A DNA stretch of 64,000 nucleotides from Mactromeris polynyma (Eukaryota > Mollusca > Bivalvia > Venerida > Mactridae): positions 2,914,001-2,978,000 of the forward strand of contig JASFXZ010000039.1 of the NCBI GenBank assembly GCA_032209605.1. Direction: 5' to 3'. The notes beneath the pieces were generated by a model that searched no databases, was not told the origin of the DNA, and saw nothing but the letters and a program-made list of their open reading frames with translations. Position numbers and translations under genes: made by a program. This document shows positions 22,803-32,664 of this stretch, one piece after another (position 1 is the stretch's first letter; every line of letters starts with the position of its first letter).

Positions 22803-22979
22803 CAATCTTGTATAAAACATGGCAAGTGTTGCATTGATATCCTGTATCTTCACCAATGTATCAATCTTGTATAAAACATGGCAAGTGTTGCATTGATATC
22901 CTGTATCTTCACCAATGTATCAATCTTGTATAAAACATGGCAAGTGTTGCATTGATATCCTGTATCTTCACCAATGTAT
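22803..22979. repeat. Three-copy 59-bp tandem repeat
   Basis: A 59-bp unit starting CAATCTTGTATAAAACATGG repeats at 22803, 22862 and 22921 without visible differences, then breaks off at 22980 after CAATCTT. Near-identity implies a recent expansion. Confidence 0.92.
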
Positions 22980-23402
22980 CAATCTTTCATGCAGTAAAAT
23001 TGATACATTTTTATTATTAACGTTTTTTCAGAATTATCATAAATATTTTGTTTCAATAGCATCTCTTTGTCCATACGTAGGAAGCCAGGTCCGACATAAT
23101 TAAATAATGACTATTAATCGCTTCCTTTGATAACAAATCGCCATTTGTATAAACTGTTGATTGTTTGTAATTACTATGTAAACAAATGTCTGGCTTATAC
23201 CATATTTCGGATAGTTTCGAACAAAAGCCCTTTTAGCACCTTTTTTCGGAAAAGCCTTCAGCGTCTCATATTTGGACAGAAGTCGCTCAAAATTTCATTG
23301 GCTACAATTCTTGATAAACTTTTGTAACAGAGAATTTCATTGGTCTAGTCCCTTTTTGGCGCTTAGGTAAAAAATGTGACTTTCCTCGGTAAAGTAAAGC
23401 TA

Positions 23403-24046
23403 ACATGTGTTAGGTTGCGTAAGTTACATTAAACGAGGAAAGGACACATCTTCTTGATTATTTTTATAGGTAAGAATTTTATGTTATTTATTTGCATAAT
23501 TTTGTTAGAATTTAAAGTAAGTTAGGTTTTTTATATATAAGTTATATTTCTCTTAGCTTAAAACAGATGCACTTTTCGGTAATTTATTCTTTAGGTTAAA
23601 ATCAGTAGTTTCGATAGATTTTTGTACTTTGGGTAACATGCAGAAAAACGAACCCCGAAGTTTTTGAACGCGAAAGTTTTATTCTAATTTTACAATTATT
23701 CTCTGGAATTATGTGTGCAGGTATTGATATTGTATTCTTGATGTATTTTGTGATTGATGTAAAGCGATAATTGTTTCAGAAACTGCCTGTTGTAAAATAT
23801 TTAAATGGTGTTATGTTGTAAGAAATAACTTCTTTAACTAATGTTTTCTGTAGTTTATTTCTCATATGTACTATTCTGTATTCTTTAACTAATGTTTTCT
23901 GTAGTTATTTCTCATATTTACTATTTTGTATTCATGCATGTATGATTTCTTGTATTCTTGTATTCTTAATATTGACTTTACATGTGTTAGGTTGCGTAAG
24001 TTACATTAAACGAGGAAAGGACACATCTTCTTGATTATTTTTATAG
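23403..24046. repeat. 67-bp direct repeats around a 51-bp tandem pair
   Basis: 23403-23469 and 23980-24046 are the same sequence beginning ACATGTGTTAGGTTGCGTAA and ending TTTTTATAG. Between them a 51-bp unit (TTCTTTAACTAATGTTTTCT...) starts at 23830 and again at 23881. No coding sequence was recognised. Confidence 0.88.
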
Positions 24047-24116
24047 ATCTCGGGAGAAACGTCCGTACGTGGAAGTCACGGCACAAAAAATCTAATAAAT
24101 CACAGTAAGTAGAAAC

Positions 24117-24557
24117 CACTAGCGGATTCAGGGGGGGCGCACCCGGCGCGCGCCCCCCTAAAATTCCCAATCCTTACATGTATGTCCATGAGCGTAGGAA
24201 AATTCGAAAAAAAAACTTTTAAAAGTGATGGATTTTGCCAATGTCAAAGGTGATTTTCTGATGGATTTTGCCAATGTCAAAGGTGATTTCCTGATTTTCT
24301 CATCCGGAGGGGATACCAATCCCGCACCCACCCCATGCACGGCCCCAATGCTCAATTCTTACATGCGCGCGTGATGTCTCAGTCTGAATACATGTAACCT
24401 TAATTATAACATTTTCAAATAATCGATTATGATTAATTTTAGCCTTATATTCTATCATTATGAGGTTTGTAAACAGTCATTCCCGTTCTATAAGGCTTGA
24501 GTAAAACTCAAAAAATTTACGCCCCCCCCCTAAGACCGAATCCTGGATCCGCCCCTG
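24117..24557. mobile_element. hAT-like non-autonomous element (probable)
   Basis: Left end CACTAGCGGATTCAG and reversed right end CAGGGGCGGATCCAG are imperfect inverted repeats. Both are followed inward by C/G homopolymer tracts (GGGGGGGCGC, CGCCCCCCC) and a CCCAAT/CCGAAT-like motif. CAGGGGCGGATC-type ends are typical of hAT elements. The flanks share only GAAAC, so no clean 8-bp duplication can be claimed. The frame at 24158-24355 inside is not a transposase. Confidence 0.5.
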
Positions 24558-24561
24558 GAAA

Positions 24562-24587
24562 CTGGGACCAATATATATTGGTCCCAG
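24562..24587. repeat. 26-bp perfect palindrome
   Basis: CTGGGACCAAT ATAT ATTGGTCCCAG is perfectly self-complementary and directly abuts the hAT-like right end. A related half-site, ATTGGTCCCAGATG, occurs near 4958. Function unknown. Confidence 0.7.
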
Positions 24588-24979
24588 GTAGAAAGCTCAA
24601 AACTATTTACTTTAACAAACATGTAGTCGTCTGATCTAAAAAGTCAGGATAAATTCTATTAACAAAAATAATATTAACCTCTTATCAATGTAATGACTAA
24701 GGTCATCAATGATTTCACTCAGGAACTGTGGGGTAGACATTCCTCCTTTCAACTCAACTTCACCAAAAATCTTAGACTCGGAGTTGTAAGCTGATGTAAA
24801 CTCCTGAAATAAGATGAGTTTCAATTAACAGTTGAAATAAAAGTACTGTACACATATACAAGTAGCAAATAACAATCATTCAAATTCACCACAATCCTAA
24901 GTACATCATAAATTCATTTCCTTCAAAGCGAATATGGATTTTGAAATTAAATATTTACTTTATTTTCTTAGATTTTTGA
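24588..24979. other. Intergenic, 5' flank of LINE B
   Basis: AT-rich; may include LINE 5' UTR. The frame closes at TGA 24977-24979. The minus-strand frame 24636-24824 has no recognisable domain. Confidence 0.35.
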
Positions 24980-25663
24980 CGCCATTTCATATTCAGACTC
25001 GGAAGTAAATCTATTGTTACCGTAGATGAACCAAATCCGATTGAGAAGATCCCTTCATACGCTGAAGTACTGAAATCGGCTCCTCCAATTACTCAAAAAT
25101 CAAATAGCACTACTGTCAATCAGCAAGATGTATCAAACCATACTGAAGAAAAAACAATTAACTTCAACAAATCTAGAATGCGCTGGCAAAGAAACACACC
25201 GACAGAAAACAACCATACTGACGTGAAAAAGATAGAAACAGTAATATCGTCACATAGACTGAAGAAATCGTCCGAAACAAAAATAAACATGACGACAACA
25301 TTTAAAGGAGTATATAGAGGACGCACAAAGTCGTATTATGTCGGGGGTATAGCGCCAGATTCAACGGAAGCAGGCATAACACAGTACTTGGAAGAGCGTG
25401 ATATTGAACCCTTAGAACTATTCCTCTTCCAAAGCAAACGTGGTGACCTTGCAGCAAAGCTCGCAATTCCAAGCTATAAATGTTATATTCTTGAAGATGA
25501 ACAGTTCTGGCCGAGGTTCATAAGGTGTCGCAAATGGCTTGGGAAAAACGCGTGGAACAAATACACCAAGAACGATCAACAAAGATCCTCCCGCTACAAC
25601 CACAGTGAACAACACGGCTACGGCTCTTACACCGATCAACCTGATTACAGTAACATAGACTAA
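24980..25663 (+). pseudogene. LINE copy B ORF1
   Basis: Open from 24980 to TAA at 25661-25663; the internal ATG at 25178 gives 161 aa, and the frame continues upstream without an obvious start, so the 5' end may be missing. The N-terminal half is polar (Ser/Thr/Asn/Gln-rich). The C-terminal half has a YYVGGIAPDSTEAGITQYL strand-helix pattern and ends with an EQFWPRFIRCRKW motif, as in RRM-like or nucleic-acid-binding ORF1 proteins of invertebrate LINEs. ORF1p is known to coat the LINE RNA. Its stop overlaps the ORF2 start (TAATG). Confidence 0.7.
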
Positions 25664-28600
25664 TGTGTAAGATTCCTAACCATAAACATAGTACAGTGAA
25701 CACCTCTGAACTACGGTTCGTTACGTGGAATGTCAGAGGAATCATGTCATCAGCAGCTAGCCTATCAAAATTACTTGAAATTGAAAATATAGACATTGCC
25801 TTCATTACCGAACCTAAATTGTTTGATCATTCAAAATATTTTATGAGTACGATTGCTACTGATTACAGCAATATTACGAACTGTGATGACACTCACGATT
25901 TATTTGGTAACTTTAAGTGTGGAAAAGGAGGCGTATCAATAATGTATAAATCATCTTTGGAATTTACATTAAGGAAAATGGACGAGATCGCAAATGAACG
26001 CTTTCTGGGTCTAGAAATATTCTGTAACAACAATGAAATAATTTTCGCCATTTGTGTATACATGCCATCTTCGAATTACACCAATGATAAGTACACAGAC
26101 TGCCTTAATACATTACAGGCTTTATGTAACACATACTCCGAATCTGGGCCAGTAATTATACTTGGTGATATGAATAGCGAAGTTACTACGTTCTCAATGA
26201 ATGACAATCCATCATTCAGAGACATATCACTCACTCAATTTTTAAACCGAAATGAAATGTCATCACTCGTCCATTCTCCTTTATGTAAAGGACCATCATT
26301 TACCTTCACACTATGGAAAAATCACTTGACCATGTCATTATGTATAACACCGATACAAATCTCATTACCCGCACTGAAATTATATCCAACGACATGTACC
26401 TTGTCTCTGACCATCTACCAATTTTAACAACCATCAGAACATCAGTAAACGCGATGCACATAAAACACACACCCAGTAGCTTTGCTTGGCACAAAATTAC
26501 CGAAGCTAACATCAATCTATACCAATTAAACTTAAGATCATCTCTAAAACATATCAACAAAGAAAAGTAAATAAAATGTACGACGACATTGTAAACGCTA
26601 TCTGCAATGCAGCGAATACGAGTTTACCAAAAGCAAAATTCAATCGCCACGCGAAACCATATTGGTCACCAAAGGTTAAAGCTGCCCATAAAGCACAGCG
26701 AGAAGCGCGTCGTAGGTGGATAGCGGACAGTCGACCGAGAGGAATGTGCCACGAAACATATGCCATGTACAAATCACTAAAACGAGAGTTTGTTAAAATT
26801 CAAAAATGTTCCATTGACAGCGTTGAAAATAAATTCATTGAACTATTAAATGAAGCAGCTGAATGCGACAACAAGTTATTTTGGGGTCTTGTAAAATCGA
26901 GAAAACGTAAATCACACCTGACATGCACCCAGCTCAAAACTGAAAAGGGCACGACGCGCAATCCCCACGATATTGCTGAAAGGTTTTCACAATATTTCGA
27001 AGGAGTGTACTCCACTCTAGACGAAGACCACTTCGACTCCGTATATAAACTTTCAGTTGATAACGAAATTAACAAACTGAGACAGTCGAATGCATGCAAA
27101 ACGGATAGCGTACCTAAACTAGAACCTACTCTATCAACGGACTACGTAGACAAATCGATTTAATCGCTTAAGAACAATAAGGCTGCATCCTTTGATTCTG
27201 TGACAAACGAACATCTTAAGTTTGGCGGTTACTATCTTACACTAGCAATAACAGAGCTTTTCAATAAAATAATCGCAGGGAGTTACTTACCTACAATGTC
27301 AAAAAAAGGTATGATTATACCGATATACAAGGAAAATGGAAAATCCCGAACAGACCCAAGTAATTACAGACCAATCACTTTATTACCTGTAATATATAAA
27401 TTATTTGAAAAAATGCTGCACGAAAGATTAACTGATTGGATATCACAATCAAACGTTTCTTATCCAAACAAACAACAGAATGCCTACCAGAAACACATTG
27501 GTGCAATAACAGCGTCGTTTAACTTGCAAGAATCAATATTTCACAATTTAGAACTTGGAAGTAAGGTTTACGTCGCGATGCTCGATACACGTCAAGCATT
27601 TGATACCGTGTGGTTAAATGCCGTTTTCGACAAATTAGCCAGTATAGGTATTAAAGGGAAAATGTGAATTCATTCGAACATGTCAAACTGCATTTCTGCT
27701 AACGGTATCCGCTCTAACTTCTTCGATGTAAAACAAGGAATCCGACAGGGAGGGGTTATCTCCACTTGAATATATAACTTATTTATAGACGAATTACTAA
27801 ACATTTTAGAACAAAGTGGGCTTGGTACGTGTATCCTTGGTAATAAAACAGGAAACACAACTCTCGCAGATGATATAGCGCTCTCTTCGACTAGTCCATG
27901 TAACCTTCAAAACATGCTAGATCTGACATACCAATATACATGCAAATAATAAATGCAAGTAAAAGCTTCATTATTGAGTTCGGAAAAAAAGCGCGAAACT
28001 GGAAACCGACCAACTTGTATCTTGGCAATAATCTTATAACGCATACCCAAAAAGTCAAGCACGTTGGTATTCACCTAAATGACAAGCTGAACGACATAGA
28101 CAAGGTCAATAGCGCATGTCAGAAAACAACCGCCTCCCTATTTTCGCTACTGTCGATCAAACTTGGTAGCGAAAACATTAACCCACTAAAGTCTGCTTCA
28201 CTTGTATCAAAAATATGCAAACCAATACTTTTATATGGGGCAGAATTATGGAATAACCTAAGAAATCAGGATTCTAATCGTCTTGAAAAATTCCTTAAGC
28301 TAGCTGCAAAAAGAGTTCAAAATTTTCCACTACGTACACGAACGGACATATGCCTCAGCATGCTCGGCTGGAAATCTCTGTGTTCCCAAGTAGATACTAA
28401 AAAGCTATGTTTTCTAGGCAATTTATGTAATACCCCAAACACGTTATTGGTTAAACAAGTCTTCAACGCACGACTCTCATTATACATTTGCAGAACGGAC
28501 GATAAGCAAAAAGGATTCATTCCCGACGTTGTAGACTTACTTCTCAAATATGGAATACAGTAAAACTTCGAAACCTCGAACTGCCGTCGGACCGAGGAAT

Positions 28601-30031
28601 TAGTTCGAGCCATCTACCTGTTCGAGGCATCTACCGTATACGTATATATGTACGAACTGTCACCGGTGCAAGTGTACTAAGCATGCTTAACACATGGTAT
28701 TTGTGTGTTGTTAGTGTTTTCATACTGAATGCACGTCGATCAATAGTCACAGCATTATTCATAATAATAATAATTTAAAAAGAAATGAAAGAAAACTAAA
28801 ACATATTTAAGTAATTGATTCGTTTATTCTTACACACAAGAATAATATACAGACGAGATAGTAAACAATTACGATGTTCTATTTTGTTTCGTTGTTGTTC
28901 ATTTTGATAATGATAAGGGTAATAAATGTCTGATCGTATTTATATCAATATCAACATTTGAAGGATTTTACTCAATGATGTTTGCGCTTTTGATTAAGAT
29001 ATTTATAAAATACGATAATTTGTTATTTCTGAATTTTATTCACTCGGCAATCAATAGACAATTAACAATTAAAATTTCCCGTTTGGACTTCATTAAATAT
29101 TTAATGGATCCCTTAAGTGATTTGTTTGTCACATAAGTACATGTACACTGTATTGTTTATAGTGCAACAATCAAGTAATTATCACTACGTGCGAATAACA
29201 CGTGTCACCAATCTTCCCTGTCAACAAAGAATAGAATATCGCTCGGTCCATAAAAGGTGTGAATTATTGTATTGTTCGACCTATCTGGGGTGAACAATGA
29301 ATGAAATGGTATCTAGGGACCGCACAACCTGTTCGAGTGTTCGACCTATCTCCGTTCGAGTGATCTACTGTTCGTTAATATGAAATAAGAAGGGGTTTTG
29401 CCGGGACCTAAGAACCTGTTCGAGGTATCTACTGTGTTCGACCCAAAACTGTTCGAGGTTTCGAAGTTTTACTGTATCTCACTTTCTCATTAATTACACT
29501 CAGACAGGTTCATTTCCAAATAAAAATGTATGGAAATCAGTTTGCAAAAGAAGCATACATACAGTCGAAATAAAATGTTGGAGTGAACGTATGCATAAAG
29601 ATGATGATTTTAAAAGATTCAGATTGTTACATACTAATATAGAACATGCTTTAGTATGGGAATGTGCGATAGATCGCTCAAGCCTATCTAATGCTAACAG
29701 CGTTAGCAAATTATGGATTAACCGTAAACGTGACAACTCCACTAAATATATGTGTCATTTTTGTGGAATAATATACGAGAACTCTTTAAATCATATTCTC
29801 TTTGAATGTTACAGAACTAAATCACACCGTGATCTGTTCATTAGCCAAATATACACTAATTTTGGTCAGAACGTTATACATGAACTTTTAAATCGTGATT
29901 ATGAAACACAATTGCAACTAATGATCGGAAGAAATCTCCAATCAATAACTTCCAAAAGAATACATAAACACTTTTTACGAATAGCTATAAGTTACGTTTC
30001 AAAATGTATACACATCGCTCATCAATTGTAG
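25663..30031 (+). pseudogene. LINE copy B ORF2 (endonuclease-reverse transcriptase)
   Basis: Starts at ATG 25663, overlapping the ORF1 stop. The endonuclease/exonuclease/phosphatase part shows RFVTWNVRG, FITEPKLF, VYMPSS, ILGDMNSE and, after a frameshift near 26313, the VSDHLPI His motif. A second frameshift lies near 26571. The RT runs from 26576: in-frame TAA 27161-27163 before the SLKNNKAASFDSVTNEHL block, then NYRPITLLPVIYKLFE, TGA at 27665 after a GIKGKM motif, then KQGIRQGGVIS, another TGA, and the catalytic LADDIALSS. A frameshift near 27935 leads to the thumb (27940-28563). The ORF is split by the 917-bp insert and resumes in the same frame; the zinc motif CHFC...HILFEC lies at about 29755-29810. 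Stop at 30029-30031. Confidence 0.85.
28558..29474. mobile_element. 917-bp pogo-like DNA element in LINE ORF2
   Basis: Terminal inverted repeats: left CAGTAAAACTTCGAAACCTC, right its reverse complement. TA flanks both ends (28556-28557 and 29475-29476). Subterminal CTGTTCGAGG..ATCTAC motifs recur on both sides. No transposase frame is present, so it is non-autonomous. Removing the insert and one TA leaves the LINE reading frame continuous. CAGTAAAAC ends and TA targets are features of pogo/Tigger elements. Confidence 0.88.
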
Positions 30032-30416
30032 CAATCTACATTAAGTGAAAGCATGCATGATGTTGTAATGAAACCTGACTATATATTATCGCACTTAAAA
30101 GTTAATGTCCTTGTTTTGTTTCTGTATAGTACATGTAGAAGTCAAGCTGGAGATTGTATATCAATCTCGAATTTGTACTTGTGCAAATGTTATATTAACC
30201 TCGCATATGTGTGCGTTTTTGCCGTATTCTACATATATATGCATGTTCAGTGTAAAACGTTATGCTTTGCTGTAATGTTTATGTTCAATACGCACTTGTG
30301 TGTACTTTTTTCTGTGTTCGTGCTTTTTCTATGTTCATGCCTTTCATAGGTCTATGTCCTTCATCGTTCTTATAATGTTTACTGCAAATATGTATTTGTT
30401 TGTACTATTTCTGAGT

Positions 30417-30888
30417 TTGTGCTTTCTCTATGTTTGTGCTTTCCCTATGTTTATGCATTTCCTATGTTTGTGCATTTCCTATGTTTGTGCTTTCCCTATG
30501 TTTATGCATTTCCTATGTTTGTGCTTTCCCTATGTTTATGCATTTCCTATGTTTGCGCTTTCTCTATGTTTATGCATTTCCTATGTTTGTGCTTTCCCTA
30601 TGTTTATGCATTTCCTATGTTTGTGCTTTCCCTATGTTTATGCATTTCCTATGTTTGTGCTTTCCCTATGTTTATGCATTTCCTATGTTTGCGCTTTCTC
30701 TATGTTTATGCATTTCCTATGTTTGTGCTTTCCCTATGTTTATGCATTTCCTATGTTTGCGCTTTCTCTATGTTTATGCATTTCCTATGTTTGCGCTTTC
30801 TCTATGTTTATGCATTTCCTATGTTTGCGCTTTCTCTATGTTTATGCATTTCCTATGTTTGCGCTTTCTCTATGTTTATGCTTTTCTT
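30417..30888. repeat. 34-bp minisatellite (two 17-bp halves) in LINE B 3' UTR
   Basis: Alternating 17-mers CTATGTTTGTGCTTTCC and CTATGTTTATGCATTTC, with TTTGCG and TTTCTC variants, about 13-14 copies of the 34-bp unit. Neither half contains a stop in any frame, so three overlapping open frames appear. They are repeat artefacts, not genes. Confidence 0.93.
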
Positions 30889-31029
30889 ATGTCGATGTGC
30901 TTCACAGCTCTTGTAATCTATATTGTCAATGTCTATGCATGTTTATATATATTGTCATGTTTGTTTATAATACTGTGGTATTAATCCTTGAATTAACAAG
31001 GGAAATAAAGAGAATAAATAAAGAGAATA

Positions 31030-31150
31030 ATAACTACCGTATATTACGGGCCATAAGTCGATCTCGGCCATAAGTCGAGGGTGTAGTTTTGTCTGTAAAA
31101 AGGGAAATTCAGGCTTACTCCTTCCATAAGTCGAGGGGGGACTTGGGCAA
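31030..31150. repeat. CCATAAGTCGA repeat fragment (possible DNA-element end)
   Basis: ACCGTATATTACGGGCCATAAGTCGA, then CCATAAGTCGAGGG twice more, sits between the tail of LINE B and the 5' break of LINE C. Spaced short repeats behind an ACCGTAT start suggest the end of a DNA transposon, but no partner end was found. Confidence 0.4.
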
Positions 31151-31168
31151 GATGAAAAAATAATCCTA

Positions 31169-32028
31169 TTGGTCAAATCCGGTGTTCCACATGGATCTAT
31201 TCTTGGTCCCCTCCTTTTCCTAATATATATCAATGACATTCCATTTTATCTTCAAAATTCGACCATCGATCTCTACGCAGATGACTCAACATTACACTTA
31301 TCTGGTTATAACATTGTCGAAATACAGCAGTCCCTACAGGGCGATTTGGACATGGTTTCTGATTGGTGTTTCCGGAACAACATGTCCATTCATCCTAATA
31401 AAACTAAATGTATGATAATTTCAAATGCTAAAAGACCTGTACTAAATTCTTCGCTATCACTTTATGTAAATAATATCACTCTAGAACAGGTAAGTAATCA
31501 CAATATGCTTGGAGTAATCATTGATAAAAATCTTCGCTGGAATGCACATATAGATCACGTATGTCACAAACTCAAATCAAAGTTAAATTTATTAAAAAGA
31601 ATAAACTATATCTTAAACACCAACACAAGGAAATTATTCTACAATTCTTACATATTATCTTCAATGGACTATTGTTGCCCTATATGGTGTCGAGGGTTTG
31701 TAGCAAACAACAAGTAAATATCCATAATACAGAAAAAAGCAGCAAAAATTATTCTACATAGACCACAAATAACACCATCACGACCCTTATTCATCGAATT
31801 AGGGTGGCTATCATTTGAAAATAGATGTAAATTTCTCTCAGCAACTATAGTGCATAAATTCTCAAATAATAAAATGCCCACTTACTTTCATGATATAATT
31901 TCTTTCACCTACAATTCTACATACTCATTAAGATCCACCACCAACAATGACATAGCACCGTTTTCCTTTAAATCAAATTATGGTAAACAAACATTCTCTT
32001 TTTATGCTCGTGAGGTATGGAATTCAAG
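31169..32028 (+). pseudogene. Reverse transcriptase fragment of LINE copy C
   Basis: Contains SGVPHGSILGPLLFLIYIND, the catalytic LYADDSTLHLSG motif (~residues 36-47 of this frame), NMSIHPNKTKCM, then LGVIIDKNLRWNAHI and the thumb SMDYCCPIWCRG. A TAA at 31715-31717 stops it after FVANNK; copy A has AAA (Lys) here. Beyond the stop the same frame continues until the DNA-element remnant cuts in at 32029. Confidence 0.85.
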
Positions 32029-32303
32029 TAAGAATAAACGAATCAATTACTTAAATATGTTTTAGTTTTCTTTCATTTCTTTTTAAATTATTATTATTAT
32101 GAATAATGCTGTGACTATTGATCGACGTGCATTCAGTATGAAAACACTAACAACACACAAATACCATGTGTTAAGCATGCTTAGTACACTTGCACCGGTG
32201 ACAGTTCGTACATATATACGTATACGGTAGATGCCTCGAACAGGTAGATGGCTCGAACTAATTCCTCGGTCCGACGGCAGTTCGAGGTTTCGAAGTTTTA
32301 CTG
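32029..32303. mobile_element. 275-bp one-ended remnant of the pogo-like element
   Basis: This is the reverse complement of 28558-28832, with no difference seen over 275 bases. The intact end (…GAAGTTTTACTG) is followed by TA and the LINE sequence TCAATAATATTTC, exactly as in copy A after its TA at 3369-3370. The other end and adjoining LINE bases are missing. Confidence 0.9.
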
Positions 32304-32664
32304 TATCAATAATATTTCATTATTTTATGTATGTGTCTTATGTCAGGTGTCTGTTGTTGTTGTTGTTTTATTTCAATTTTATTTTCAGATCATCTTAACT
32401 TTTGTATTTTTTTTTTTTTAATAGTCTCATTTACATCCTGATGTTAAAACATGATGTTCATGTACAATGTATTGTGTGTGCGTGTGTGAATGCGTGTTTG
32501 ATTGCGTGGATGTGCGTGCGTGTGCGTGTGTGAATTCTTGTTTGTTTGTGCGTGTTTATATTGTTAATAGAAGGCCATATTGAAAAAAAGATGTACAATT
32601 TATTGTTAACCTTAACTATGTAACCTTCTGAAAATAAAGAATTTATTATTATTATTATTAGATG

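Larger units (their letters stand above)
24980..31022 (+). mobile_element. Near-complete non-LTR retrotransposon (LINE copy B)
   Basis: Order: ORF1, ORF2 (AP-type endonuclease, reverse transcriptase, C-terminal zinc motif), 3' UTR with a 34-bp minisatellite, then a tail of AATAAAGAG-type repeats (about 30998-31022). A 917-bp pogo-like element is inserted at 28558. The endonuclease, RT and CCHC-like terminal motif place it among APE-type LINEs (Jockey/CR1/L2 side of the tree); the clade is inference. Multiple stops and frameshifts make it inactive. Confidence 0.88.
31165..32660 (+). mobile_element. Non-LTR retrotransposon 3' fragment (LINE copy C)
   Basis: A close sister of copy A but longer at the 5' side, so it keeps the RT active-site region. 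It has the same GT-rich 3' UTR and AATAAAGAATTTATTATTATT tail. A 275-bp pogo-like remnant at 32029-32303 replaces roughly 80 bp of LINE sequence present in copy A. Confidence 0.87.

Noticed and set aside
24158..24355. Protein-coding minus-strand ORF
   Set aside because: It lies within the hAT-like non-autonomous element and contains a short duplicated motif (SIRKSPLTLAK) from local DNA repetition; no transposase motif.
30300..31073. Three long overlapping ORFs encoding Cys/Phe/Tyr-rich proteins
   Set aside because: They arise from a 17-bp monomer with no stop in any frame. The same peptide appears in all three frames and there is no start or splice context.
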